A DNA stretch of 64,000 nt from Acidovorax carolinensis (lineage in GTDB: Bacteria > Pseudomonadota > Gammaproteobacteria > Burkholderiales > Burkholderiaceae_C), in the NCBI RefSeq assembly GCF_002157145.1, contig NZ_CP021361.1, positions 1,798,001 through 1,862,000 of the forward strand, read 5' to 3'. The notes under the pieces are model-generated. The model was not told the DNA's origin. It worked only from the letters and a program-made list of their open reading frames with translations, and ran no database searches. Position numbers and translations under genes: made by a program. Numbering within the stretch: the first letter of the stretch is position 1; each line of letters opens with the position of its first letter. Of this stretch, positions 53,885 through 62,047 are shown piece by piece.

Positions 53885-53938
53885 GAAATGGCTGCTGGCG
53901 ATTTGCAGAAAAGCGCCAGCAGCTATCAAATTGATATT
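53885..53938. repeat. Palindromic repeat, copy 10 (overlaps the helicase gene end)
   Basis: GAAATGGCTGCTGGCG, ATTTGCAGAAAAGCGCC and AGCAGCTATCAAATTGATA form the stem CTGCTGGCG / CGCCAGCAG. The minus-strand helicase reads its last codons (ISI and stop at 53926) from the edge of this copy. Confidence 0.82.
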
Positions 53939-56313
53939 TTCGAGGCGGGGCGCGGCAGGGGTAATGGCGCGTGCCCGTCCAGGTCCTGGCGCGGGACCGG
54001 CGTGCCCGCCCGTGGGTGGAGCCCCCACCAGTGCGGCAGCAGCGCCCGCACCTGCGCGTGCCCGAACCGGTCGTCCATCAGGTGCACCACGCCTTCGTCG
54101 CTGGGCGTGCGTATCACGCGCCCCGCCGCCTGCACCACCTTTTGCAGGCCGGGATACAGGTAGGTGTAGTCATAGCCCGCGCCAAACAGGGCGTGCATGC
54201 GCTCGCGAATCTGTTCGTTGACCGGGTTGATCTGCGGCAGCCCCAGCGTGGCCAGAAAGGCGCCGACGAGCCGCTTTCCGGGCAGGTCGATGCCCTCGGC
54301 AAATGCGCCGCCCAGCACGGCAAACGCAATGCCCTGGCTGGTGGGGGTGAAGCGGTCCAGAAACGCGCGCTGCTCGGCCTCCAGCATGCGGCGTGTCTGG
54401 CACCAGTGGGGCACCTCGGGGTGACGCTGCGCAAACAGCGCCGCCACCTGCTGCAGGTAGTCGTAGCTGCTGAAAAATGCCAGGTAGTTGCCGGGGCGCG
54501 CCTGGAACTGCCGGGCCATCAGCGCCACGATGGGATGCAGCGATGCGGCGCGGTGCGGGAAGCGCGTGGAGATGTGGCGTGCCACCTGCACCTGCAGCTG
54601 CGCGGCGTGAAAGGGCGATTCGACGTCAACCCACCAATGGTCTGCCGGCAGCCCCAGCAGGTCTGCGTAGTAGCGCGCGGGCTGCAACGTGGCCGAGAAC
54701 AGCGTGCTGGTGTGCGCGGCCGCCAGCCGCGGCTGCAGAAACGGCGCGGGCACCACGTTGCGGATGCACAGGGTGGAATCGCCCGGCGTGGTGGCTTTGC
54801 CGTTGTAGGAATGGGTGGGTTGGGTGATGTCCACCATCGAATGCGCGCCCAGCAGCTCGGCCATGTGCACCAGGTGCAGGGCGTCGAAGTAGAACGCCTG
54901 CAGCGCCGCGTCGGGCTCGGTGGGGTGGTCGGTGAAGTGCTCGGTCAGCGTGCTGCCGCATTGCTGCAGCGCGGCCAGCAGCTTGTCGGGGAAGGTGTCG
55001 TGGACCGCGTAGGCGCTGGCCTGCGCCTTGTCGAGTGCCACCCAGCAGCGGCGCACCTTGTCCAGCGCCTTCTTCACCGGGGCATGGCGCGCAGCGGTGG
55101 CGCTGCGGCGGGCCTCGGCCAGGGCAGCCGGGCGCAGCTCGGCTGTGTACATCTTGCGGCCGCGCTCGACCAGGTTGTGCGCCTCGTCCACCAGCAATGC
55201 GGTGCGCCACTGGTTGGCCTGGGTCAGGCCGTGCAGCAGGCCGCCCAGGTCGAAGTAATAGTTGTAGTCGCCCACCACCACATCGGCCCAGCGCGCGATT
55301 TCCTGGCTCAGGTAGTAGGGGCACACCTGGTGCTGCAGCGCCACCTTGCGCACCTGGGCCTGGTGCAGCGCCGCGGTGCCACCGGCTTCTCCATTCGCCA
55401 CGGCGGCAGCGCGTGCGGCCGGCAACCGGTCGTAAAAGCCCTGGGCCAGCGGGCACGATTCGCCATGGCAGGCGTTGCCCGGGTGCTCACAGGCCTTGTC
55501 GCGCGCCACCAGCTCCAGCACCCGCAGCGGCAGGGCGGGGGCGCGGTCGGAAAGGCGCGAGAGGGCGTCGAGCGCCGTCTGCCGCCCCGAGGTCTTGGCC
55601 GCCAGAAAAAACACCTTGTCGATCTGCTGCGCAGGCACTGCCTTGAGCAGCGGAAACAGCGTGCCCATGGTCTTGCCAATGCCCGTGGGCGCCTGTGCCA
55701 GCAGGCAGCAGCCGGCAGTGGCGGCCTTGTACACGGCTTCGGCCAGTGGGCGCTGGCCGGTGCGAAAGCCGCCGAACGGAAAGGTCAGCGCCGTGAGCGC
55801 CGCGTCGCGCGCCGTGCGGTGGGCCATCTGTTGTGCGGCCCAGGCGATAAAGCGCTGGCACTGCGCCTCAAAGTGCTGGCGCAGGTCGTCGGCGGCGCAG
55901 CGCTGAGTGAACACGGTCTCCTGCTGGGTGCCCACGTCCAGGTAAACCAGCGCCACGTCGATGTGCGCCAGCTGTTCTTGCTGGCACAGCAGCCAGCCAT
56001 ACACCTTGGCCTGCGCCCAGTGCAGCGCGCGGTGCGATGCCGGCTGGCGGTCTAGCCGGCCCTTGAAGGTCTTGACCTCGTCGATGCGCTGGCGCTCGGG
56101 GTCGTAGCCATCGGCCCGGCCGCGCACCTGCAGCGTCTGGTAGCTGCCGCTCAGCGCCACCTCGGCCCGGTAGCCCGCGCCCCGGCGCGCTGCGGCCACG
56201 GCGTGGCCCGCCATGCCCTCCAGTGCGGTGGGGGCGGGCGTGAAGCGCAGGTCCAGGTCGCCCTGCTTGGCCGTGAACTCGCACAGCTCGCGCACCGCCA
56301 CGGTGTAGGTCAT
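53926..56313 (-). CDS. XPD/DinG-family ATP-dependent DNA helicase with N-terminal RecB-like nuclease domain
   Basis: A 795-residue protein. Residues 1-165 form a PD-(D/E)xK nuclease-like domain (D69 in RADGYD, E79-V-K81 in DEVKTFKG, the Q in HWAQAKVYGWLL). Residues 185-795 form a superfamily 2 helicase: Walker A APTGIGKT near 208, four cysteines for a 4Fe-4S cluster (C275, C282, C287, C331), the DEAH box in LLVDEAHNL at 376-379, and the C-terminal motifs FSATLQ and VVQAAGRVIRTPSDEG. It should unwind DNA 5' to 3' and may cut it. The gene overlaps the upstream nuclease gene by 4 bp (ATGA). A candidate SOS box precedes the pair. Confidence 0.9.
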   Translation of the reverse strand: MTYTVAVRELCEFTAKQGDLDLRFTPAPTALEGMAGHAVAAARRGAGYRAEVALSGSYQTLQVRGRADGYDPERQRIDEVKTFKGRLDRQPASHRALHWAQAKVYGWLLCQQEQLAHIDVALVYLDVGTQQETVFTQRCAADDLRQHFEAQCQRFIAWAAQQMAHRTARDAALTALTFPFGGFRTGQRPLAEAVYKAATAGCCLLAQAPTGIGKTMGTLFPLLKAVPAQQIDKVFFLAAKTSGRQTALDALSRLSDRAPALPLRVLELVARDKACEHPGNACHGESCPLAQGFYDRLPAARAAAVANGEAGGTAALHQAQVRKVALQHQVCPYYLSQEIARWADVVVGDYNYYFDLGGLLHGLTQANQWRTALLVDEAHNLVERGRKMYTAELRPAALAEARRSATAARHAPVKKALDKVRRCWVALDKAQASAYAVHDTFPDKLLAALQQCGSTLTEHFTDHPTEPDAALQAFYFDALHLVHMAELLGAHSMVDITQPTHSYNGKATTPGDSTLCIRNVVPAPFLQPRLAAAHTSTLFSATLQPARYYADLLGLPADHWWVDVESPFHAAQLQVQVARHISTRFPHRAASLHPIVALMARQFQARPGNYLAFFSSYDYLQQVAALFAQRHPEVPHWCQTRRMLEAEQRAFLDRFTPTSQGIAFAVLGGAFAEGIDLPGKRLVGAFLATLGLPQINPVNEQIRERMHALFGAGYDYTYLYPGLQKVVQAAGRVIRTPSDEGVVHLMDDRFGHAQVRALLPHWWGLHPRAGTPVPRQDLDGHAPLPLPRPASKISI

Positions 56314-57191
56314 GGGGTGTCGGCGCCGGGTGGGCCGCTGTCGTCCGGCGGCAGTTCGCCAGCGGCGGGCCCGCCCAGGTGGGCCTGGGCCCGATCGCGC
56401 TCGCTGCGCAGCGGTGTGGCCTTGCACAGGGCCATCCACACGGCAAAGGGCAGGGTGCAACGGGCATGGCGCGCGGGCCGCAGCATCTCGAAATGGCCAT
56501 CGTCAAGCCCGCCGTGCAGCACCCAGATGCCGAAGTGCTCGGGTATCTCGTGCGCCTCGGCCACGCCGGCCGGGAACACGTAATAGCACTCCTCGCACAG
56601 CCACTGGTAGGCCTGGCGCTTTGCGCCGTGGCGCAGGTCCGACAGCAGGTCCGCCCGGCTGTACTTGATCTCGTGCACCATGGGCTGCAGGTAGGCGGGC
56701 ACCGAGGTATTGCGCACTGAAAAAAGGTCGGGCCGCGCCATGCGCCACACGTTGGCGGCGGTGCGCGAGGCGGGGGTTTCGTCGTCGCTCCACAACGGGG
56801 GCATGTCAGGCGCTGCGCCGGGGGGCGCCGCGGTTGTCGTGGCAGGAGACGGGCCTCCTTCAATCACTGCGCGCAGCGACAGCTCGGTCCACACAATGCG
56901 CCCGGCCGTCAGCAGCTGTGCTGCAAACTTCTGCGCCAGGCGGTCGTGGGCACTCAGCGCCCGCACGCTGCGCTGGCGTGCCAGGGCCAGCGTGCGGATG
57001 CCTTCATCGGTGAGCTTGAGCGTCTCAAACCCCTCGGGCGTCTGGTACGGCGCAATCAGCCCGGCGGCCAGCAGATCGATCTCCAGCCCGTCCTTGCACG
57101 GCCAGCCGGCCGAGCGCCAGATCTGCATGAGGCGCGTGCGGTGAAAGCGGGTGAGGGCGATGGGAAGGGGGGTGGGGAGTTGTGCCGTCAT
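56310..57191 (-). CDS. PD-(D/E)xK nuclease-like protein, partner of the helicase
   Basis: A 293-residue protein. An N-terminal winged-helix-like part (residues 1-75, IALTRFHRTRLMQIWRSAGW and ETLKLTDEGIRTLALAR) is followed by a nuclease-type core: E103 in WTELSLR, D155 in MARPDLFSV and E174-I-K176 in MVHEIKYSRADLLSDL, then YQWLCEECYYVFPAGV. These match the PD-(D/E)xK layout of MmcB/VSR-like DNA repair nucleases. Pairing with the helicase (4-bp overlap) points to joint action on damaged or foreign DNA. ATG 57191 was chosen because of the gene's upstream promoter; seven more codons are open. Substrate unknown. Confidence 0.8.
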   Translation of the reverse strand: MTAQLPTPLPIALTRFHRTRLMQIWRSAGWPCKDGLEIDLLAAGLIAPYQTPEGFETLKLTDEGIRTLALARQRSVRALSAHDRLAQKFAAQLLTAGRIVWTELSLRAVIEGGPSPATTTAAPPGAAPDMPPLWSDDETPASRTAANVWRMARPDLFSVRNTSVPAYLQPMVHEIKYSRADLLSDLRHGAKRQAYQWLCEECYYVFPAGVAEAHEIPEHFGIWVLHGGLDDGHFEMLRPARHARCTLPFAVWMALCKATPLRSERDRAQAHLGGPAAGELPPDDSGPPGADTP

Positions 57192-57211
57192 GGGGCCGCC
57201 TCGGCAAGGCA

Positions 57212-57239
57212 CTGATTTTAATCACAGTGTCTTGTCAAG
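57212..57239 (-). promoter_or_regulatory. Candidate LexA (SOS) box and -35 element of the nuclease-helicase operon
   Basis: On the minus strand TTGACA (57239-57234) is a perfect -35 hexamer. CTGTGATTAAAATCAG (57227-57212) follows. The LexA consensus in Gram-negative bacteria is CTGT-N8-ACAG; here the right half is TCAG, one mismatch, with an AT-rich centre. It lies 21-36 bp before the nuclease ATG, overlapping the likely -10 region, where a repressor would block transcription. Confidence 0.6.
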
Positions 57240-57293
57240 GGGCGGTGTTCGCCTCGGTCGCAAGGATGCTTCTGCACAGCAGAAAATCAAATG

Positions 57294-57346
57294 AAATTGA
57301 CGCTAGCGCATATGGATAAAGCGCGGGCAGCTATCAAAATAAATGC
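57294..57346. repeat. Palindromic intergenic repeat, copy 11
   Basis: AAATTGACGCTAGCGCAT, ATGGATAAAGCGCGGGC and AGCTATCAAAATAAATG form the family sequence with one arm slightly changed. It covers the 3' end of the minus-strand fragment (stop at 57334). Confidence 0.8.
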
Positions 57347-57533
57347 TTCAGATCACCCGGAACCCGTAAGTGCCATCGCGCGCCCAGCCGCTCCACCAGC
57401 CCGAACGCCCAGTCCAGGGAGGCCTGCATGGCCTCGCGCGGGTTTTCGATGCCTTCGTAGGAGCGGCGGTAGCGGTCGATGCGTGGGGATGCCAGGCGGC
57501 CCGGTGGGGGGGGAGGAATTGTGAATGCAGTGG
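57334..57533 (-). other. Protein-like C-terminal fragment (possible remnant or frameshifted small gene)
   Basis: Reading from about 57500 down to the stop at 57334 gives GRLASPRIDRYRRSYEG, IENPREAMQASLDWAFGL and VERLGARWHLRVPGDLKHLF, which has a natural residue composition unlike its shadow frames. There is no start codon in this frame. An ATG in another frame (57556) would join it if one base were added or lost in the run of eight C at 57506-57513. It may be a short conserved protein or the leftover end of a lost gene. Family unknown. Confidence 0.4.
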
Positions 57534-57610
57534 CGTCCAGTCTGCGCCGTGCGCATATGGTTCCTCGAAATTCTGCGTTCACAGCGCGCGGGGGCTGGGT
57601 AACGTGGCAA

Positions 57611-57641
57611 CAGCCGGCCCCCTTTGCAGCGGGCCGGGCTG
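57611..57641. repeat. GC-rich inverted repeat in the leader of the monooxygenase gene
   Basis: CAGCCGGCCC and GGGCCGGGCTG pair with one bulged base around a 10-base loop. The hairpin ends 31 bp before ATG 57673. It may be an attenuator or mRNA-stabilising stem; no T run follows. Confidence 0.5.
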
Positions 57642-57672
57642 CCTCAAGACCCTCTTCGCTCAAGGAACCCCG

Positions 57673-59022
57673 ATGACCCAACGCAAGCTGCGCCTCGGCG
57701 CTTTCATCATGGCCACCGGCCACCACATCGCTGCGTGGCGCCACCCCGGTGCGCAGGCCGACGCCGGTATCAACATCGACCACTACATCGCGCTGGCCAA
57801 GACGGCCGAGCGGGGTCTGTTTGACCAGGTGTTCGTGGCCGACAGCCCCGGCATCAAGCACACGGGCGACGAGGAATCGTTCAGTCGCCAGGGGCGCATG
57901 TCGCATTTCGAGCCCGTCACGCTGTGGGCCGCGCTGTCGGCCGTGACGCGGCACATCGGCTTTGTCGCAACGGCCTCGACCACCTACGAAGACCCGTTTC
58001 TGCTGGCGCGCAAGTTCGCCTCGCTCGACCACATCAGCAAGGGCCGCGCCGCCTGGAACGTGGTGACCACCAGCGCCGATTCGGTGCACGGCAACTTCGG
58101 CCTGGCGGCCCACCCCGACCCCGCCGTGCGCTATGAGCGCGCCCATGAGTTCGTGGACGTGGTCAAGGGCCTGTGGGACAGCTTTGACGACGATGCCTTT
58201 GTGCGCGACCGCGCCTCGGGCGTGTATTTCGACCCGCAGAAACTGCACAAGCTCAACCACGTGGGCAAGCATCTCAAGGTGGAGGGGCCGCTGAACATCG
58301 AGCGCCCGCCGCAGGGCTACCCGGTGATCGTGCAGGCCGGCTCGTCGGAAGACGGCAAGGAGCTGGCCGCCGCCACGGCCGAGGCCATCTTCACGGCCTG
58401 GACCAGCCTGGCCGAAGCGCAGGCTTTCTACAGCGATGTGAAAGGGCGCATGGCCAAGTACGGCCGCCGGCCCGAAGAACTGCTGGTGCTGCCCGGCATC
58501 TCGCCGGTGATCGGCCGCACGCAGGAAGAGGCCGAGGCCAAGTGGGCGGAGCTGCAGGCGCTGATTCACCCCTCGGTGGGCCTGGCAACGCTGGCACCAT
58601 TCTGGCCACTCGACGAGCTGCAGCGCTGGGACCTGGATGCCCCGCCGCCGTATTACCCCGAGCCACCCAAGGGCGTGAACAGCCGCGCACATGTGGTGAT
58701 CGAGCTGGCGCGGCGCGAGGGCTACACCCTGCGCCAGCTTTATGAATACCTGGCGGGTGCGCGCGGCCACTGGGTGGTGATTGGCACGCCAGAGACCATT
58801 GCCGACCGCATGCAGGAGTGGTTTGAAAATGGCGCAGCCGATGGCTTCAATGTGATGCCCCCCGTGCTGCCGCAGTCACTGGACGAGTTCGTGGACCTGG
58901 TCATTCCCGAGCTGCAGCGCCGTGGCCTGTTTCGCACCGCCTACGAAGGCAGCACGCTGCGCGAAAATCTTGGGCTGGCCCGGCCCGAGAGTCGCTATAC
59001 CCATGCGGTGAAGGCGGCCTGA
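57673..59022 (+). CDS. NtaA/SnaA/DszA-type FMN-dependent monooxygenase (luciferase-like)
   Basis: A 449-residue flavin monooxygenase of the bacterial luciferase fold, NtaA/DszA subgroup. It begins with KLRLGAFIMATGHHIAAWRHP and contains LFDQVFVADSP, FEPVTLWAALSAVTRHIGF, ATASTTYEDPFLLARKFASL, GRAAWNVVTTSADSVHGNFG and VQAGSSEDGKELAAATAEAIF. Members cleave nitrilotriacetate, dibenzothiophene sulfone, dimethyl sulfide or similar compounds with FMNH2 from a separate reductase. Nearby transporter and DszC-like genes favour an organosulfur substrate; that is inference. AAGGAAC precedes ATG 57673. It converges with the DszC-like gene. Confidence 0.9.
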   Translation: MTQRKLRLGAFIMATGHHIAAWRHPGAQADAGINIDHYIALAKTAERGLFDQVFVADSPGIKHTGDEESFSRQGRMSHFEPVTLWAALSAVTRHIGFVATASTTYEDPFLLARKFASLDHISKGRAAWNVVTTSADSVHGNFGLAAHPDPAVRYERAHEFVDVVKGLWDSFDDDAFVRDRASGVYFDPQKLHKLNHVGKHLKVEGPLNIERPPQGYPVIVQAGSSEDGKELAAATAEAIFTAWTSLAEAQAFYSDVKGRMAKYGRRPEELLVLPGISPVIGRTQEEAEAKWAELQALIHPSVGLATLAPFWPLDELQRWDLDAPPPYYPEPPKGVNSRAHVVIELARREGYTLRQLYEYLAGARGHWVVIGTPETIADRMQEWFENGAADGFNVMPPVLPQSLDEFVDLVIPELQRRGLFRTAYEGSTLRENLGLARPESRYTHAVKAA

Positions 59023-59068
59023 GGACCCGGCGGGCTGGCCCCCGTGCTGTGGGCTGGCCCGCCATTAT

Positions 59069-60220
59069 TCAGCTGTAGTTCGCAGGCTGCGGAAGCTCGC
59101 CATTGAGGGCCCAGCGGCCCAAGGTCTGGAGCTTGTAGTCCAGCGGATCGTGCAGGGTGTGCGTGCGCACGTTGCGCCAGAAGCGGTCATACCCCAGGCT
59201 GGCGCGGGTGCCCCGCGAGCCCACCACTTCAAACAGTTCCTGGCTGGCAAACAGGCCCGCGCGGTGCGCAATGACCTTGGCTTCGGCCACGGCCAGGGCC
59301 ACTTCGCCGCGCTGCGCTGCGGTCAGCGACTGGCCGCGCTCCCAGGCGGCCTGCACCGCCTGCGATGCGCGCTCGGCCAGGGCGGTGGCGGCGGCAATCT
59401 GGGCTTGCATGTCGCCCATGCGGTTGAGCAGGTAGGGGTCTTCGGTGGCGCGATCCACTGCGGCGGCAATCCAGGGGCGGCCTTCGGCATGGGCGTACTG
59501 GCGGGCCTCCTGCTGCGCGCCCTGGGCAATGCCCAGGTACAGGTTTACCAGCACCAGCTGCGCCAGGCAGTTGCGCAGGGTGTGGAACACGGTGGGGGGC
59601 GTGTGGTGGTCGCGCATCACATCAGCGCCCGCCAGCAGCACCCGGTCAAAGCGCACCGAGCCGCTGTCGGTCTGCCGCTGGCCGATGGGGTCCCAGTCTT
59701 CCTGCACCGAAATGCCTGGCGTCTGCGTGGCGAGGATGCCCAGCACGGGCTGGTCGCCATCGGGGTGGCGGGCCGACACCGTCATGTAGCTCGATCCGCG
59801 CGTGCCGGAGCAAAAGCCCTTGGTGCCATCAAGCACAAAGCTCGGCCCCTCGCCCTCGGCCAGCAGCCGGGTGTCGCGCGGGTTCAGGGCATTGCCCCAC
59901 CAGCCTTGCTCATCGGCCGTGCGGCGCAGCCAGCGGCGCTGCTGCTCGGCATTGCCGTAGATGAGCACGGTGGCCACCTGCAGCTGGTGAAAGGCCAGCA
60001 GGTGGGCCAGGGAACTGTCCACTGCGGCCAGCTGGCGCACCAGGCGATAGATGTCTGGCCAGGGCAGCGCGAGGCCACCGTGTTCTTGGGGAATGGCCAG
60101 GCGCAGCAGGCCGGCTTCGCGGATCTGCGCCTTTTCGAAGGTGGCGTGGCCGCCCTGGCGGTCGCGTTCAACGGCGGTTTGGCGCAGGGTGTGCAGGAGG
60201 TCGGTAAGGTCAAAAGGCAT
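59069..60220 (-). CDS. DszC/SfnB-like acyl-CoA dehydrogenase-fold flavoprotein monooxygenase
   Basis: A 383-residue flavoprotein with the acyl-CoA dehydrogenase fold but sequence closer to the DszC/SfnB sulfur-acquisition group: LRLAIPQEHGGLALPWPDIYR, WGNALNPRDT, GTKGFCSGTRGSSYMTVSA, EDWDPIGQRQTDSGSVRFD and a C-terminal ELFEVVGSRGTRASLGYDRFWRN (in two blocks). The catalytic Glu of dehydrogenases is not evident. DszC oxidises dibenzothiophene to the sulfone; SfnB is needed for growth on dimethyl sulfone. ATG 60220 is the family start; upstream codons are shadow. It is the last gene of the minus-strand transporter operon. Confidence 0.87.
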   Translation of the reverse strand: MPFDLTDLLHTLRQTAVERDRQGGHATFEKAQIREAGLLRLAIPQEHGGLALPWPDIYRLVRQLAAVDSSLAHLLAFHQLQVATVLIYGNAEQQRRWLRRTADEQGWWGNALNPRDTRLLAEGEGPSFVLDGTKGFCSGTRGSSYMTVSARHPDGDQPVLGILATQTPGISVQEDWDPIGQRQTDSGSVRFDRVLLAGADVMRDHHTPPTVFHTLRNCLAQLVLVNLYLGIAQGAQQEARQYAHAEGRPWIAAAVDRATEDPYLLNRMGDMQAQIAAATALAERASQAVQAAWERGQSLTAAQRGEVALAVAEAKVIAHRAGLFASQELFEVVGSRGTRASLGYDRFWRNVRTHTLHDPLDYKLQTLGRWALNGELPQPANYS

Positions 60221-60270
60221 GGTCGAAAAGAAAAGACGGGGGCGGGGAGAAAAAGTGGGGCCAAGGCCCC

Positions 60271-61215
60271 TCAGTGGCAGATGGCGCCGTCCTGCAGCAG
60301 GGCCACTTCGAGCATGACTTCGCTGGTGCGTTGCAGCCGGGCCTGCGCTTGCAGCCCCTGGGCACGCCACTGGTCCAGCAGGGCATCAAGGTGACGGGCC
60401 GAATCGGGGTCGGCTTGAGCCAGCAGCACCCGGGCTGAAGGCGCGGGCGCGATGGCATCGTCGAACACGCGGTAAAAGCGCCACTCGGTCTGCGCTAGTA
60501 GCCGTTGCAGCAGGCCTTCGTCTTCGGCCAGCGCCGCACATTCGCCGGCCATGAAGGCGCTGACGGCATGCACGGCAGAGCGGAAATGCACCGGGCGTGC
60601 GCCCAGTCGCTCGCGCAGGGGCTGGGCGTAGGGGCTGCCCAGGGCAACGCATACGTTCTGACCGGCCAACTGGGCCGGGCGCTCCAGCGGGCTCTTGCGC
60701 AGCACGACGATGCGGCCCGGCCCCTTCACATAGGGCACCGTGCCGCGCAAGGTGGCCGGCGCGGCTGCCTGGCCATTCGGGCTGCCCGCCAGCACCAGAT
60801 CCACCTGCCCTGCCGCCGTGGCCGCTGCCACCTGTTGGGGGGCCAGGCCCACCAGTTGCACCGCCACGCCCAGCTGCTGCGCAATGTGCCGGGCCAGGCC
60901 CGCGTCGTAGTTGTCGGGCTCAGCGGGCTGCGGATCGCCGGGCGGGGACGGGCGTGGATATTCGCGCACGCCTACGCGCAGCACACCGCGCTCGCGCGCC
61001 TGCAGCAGCAAGGGGCCGGGTGCGGGCAGCGTGAAGGCGGTTGGCGCCAAGGCATGCAGCCACCGGTGTGCGGCCGCTGGTGGGCTGGACAGGCCCACCC
61101 ATCCGGCCACACCCAATGCGATCAGCGCTGCCAGCCACCCGTGCGCTTGCGCCCGGCGCCACGGTGTGCGCGGCCGCGTGGCTTTGTCTGGCGGCAATGC
61201 ACCGGCCTCAGCCAT
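60271..61215 (-). CDS. Transporter substrate-binding domain protein (family 3 type) with N-terminal membrane anchor
   Basis: A 314-residue protein. An N-terminal cytoplasmic segment and one membrane helix (WLAALIALGVAGWVGLSS, about 27-44) tether a periplasmic type II binding domain (VLRVGVREYPRPSPPG, YDAGLARHIAQQLGVAVQL, AAATAAGQVDLVLAG, CAALAEDEGLLQRLLAQ). The ligand-binding Arg/Asp positions of amino acid receptors are present only in part. Unlike a free receptor it seems anchored. It overlaps the permease stop by 8 bp, so it belongs to the operon as a second binding protein or sensor. Ligand unknown. Confidence 0.78.
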   Translation of the reverse strand: MAEAGALPPDKATRPRTPWRRAQAHGWLAALIALGVAGWVGLSSPPAAAHRWLHALAPTAFTLPAPGPLLLQARERGVLRVGVREYPRPSPPGDPQPAEPDNYDAGLARHIAQQLGVAVQLVGLAPQQVAAATAAGQVDLVLAGSPNGQAAAPATLRGTVPYVKGPGRIVVLRKSPLERPAQLAGQNVCVALGSPYAQPLRERLGARPVHFRSAVHAVSAFMAGECAALAEDEGLLQRLLAQTEWRFYRVFDDAIAPAPSARVLLAQADPDSARHLDALLDQWRAQGLQAQARLQRTSEVMLEVALLQDGAICH

Positions 61216-62047
61216 GGAACTCCAGCCCTTTGCGCCAGCCGGTGAGCCTGGCTTCGATCAGGGCCAGCGCATAGTTCAGGCCCAGCCCAAGCAAGGCCAG
61301 CAGCAGGATGCCCGCGTACATGGTGGGGATCTGGAAGATTTCCTGCGCGTTCAGGGTGAGAAAGCCCAGCCCGGCATGGGCGCCAATCATTTCTGCCGCG
61401 ACCAGCGCCGTGATCGAGTAGGCACCCGCGAGCCGGATGCCCGTGAAGATCGAGGGCGAGGCCGCCGGCAGCACCACCCTGAAAAAGATGTAGCTGCGCG
61501 AAGCCCCCATCGACAGCGCCGAATGCACCAGCAGCTTGTCCACCTGCTTGACGCCACCGATGGTGTTAAGCAGCACCGGCCAGAATGCGGCCCAGAAGAT
61601 GATGGCCACCTTGGACGACTCGCCAATGCCCAGGAACAGCAGGAACACCGGAAACAGCGCAAACGCCGACACCTGGCGAAACAGTTGCAGCAGCGGATCC
61701 ACAAAGGCTTCAAATCGCTGGATGGCGCCCATCAGCAGCCCCAGGCCCACGCCGCTGGTGATGGCCAGCAGCAGGCCGACCAGCGAGCGTTGCAGGCTGG
61801 CGGTGACATGTTTCCAGAGCTGGCCGTTGTCCACCAGGGTGGCGATGGCGCGCACCACGTCGGAGGGCGGGCTCAGAAACGCCGGGTTCACCCAGCCCGC
61901 GCGGGGCAGTAGCTCCCACACGGCGAGAAACAGCACGATGCAGGCGCTGCGTTCCAGGCCGCGCCGCAGGGTGTGCAGCAGGCCGGTGTGCGGGGCAGGG
62001 CGTTGTGCCGGGGCCGGCCCGGCGGTCGAAATGGCAGAAGTGTTCAT
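61208..62047 (-). CDS. ABC transporter permease (SsuC/TauC/NrtB type)
   Basis: A 279-residue permease with six predicted helices. The binding-protein-dependent inner-membrane block is MGASRSYIFFRVVLPAASPSIFTGIRLAGA (two adjacent parts) near residue 185, preceded by FALFPVFLLFLGIGESSKVAIIF. A cytoplasmic N-terminal tail of about 30 residues precedes helix 1. The start ATG 62047 overlaps the ATPase stop (ATGA). It belongs to an SsuABC/TauABC-like importer for sulfonates, sulfate esters or related anions. Confidence 0.91.
   Translation of the reverse strand: MNTSAISTAGPAPAQRPAPHTGLLHTLRRGLERSACIVLFLAVWELLPRAGWVNPAFLSPPSDVVRAIATLVDNGQLWKHVTASLQRSLVGLLLAITSGVGLGLLMGAIQRFEAFVDPLLQLFRQVSAFALFPVFLLFLGIGESSKVAIIFWAAFWPVLLNTIGGVKQVDKLLVHSALSMGASRSYIFFRVVLPAASPSIFTGIRLAGAYSITALVAAEMIGAHAGLGFLTLNAQEIFQIPTMYAGILLLALLGLGLNYALALIEARLTGWRKGLEFHG

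Larger units (their letters stand above)
57240..57672. other. Intergenic region upstream of the monooxygenase gene
   Basis: This 433-bp interval holds palindromic repeat copy 11 (57294-57346), a minus-strand coding remnant ending at 57334, an 8-G run at 57506-57513, and an imperfect inverted repeat at 57611-57641 just ahead of the monooxygenase. I see no convincing complete gene in it. Confidence 0.6.

Noticed and set aside
57530..58770. Long minus-strand frame across the monooxygenase gene
   Set aside because: It is antisense to a protein with complete NtaA-family motifs; only its last 55 codons, outside that gene, look protein-like.
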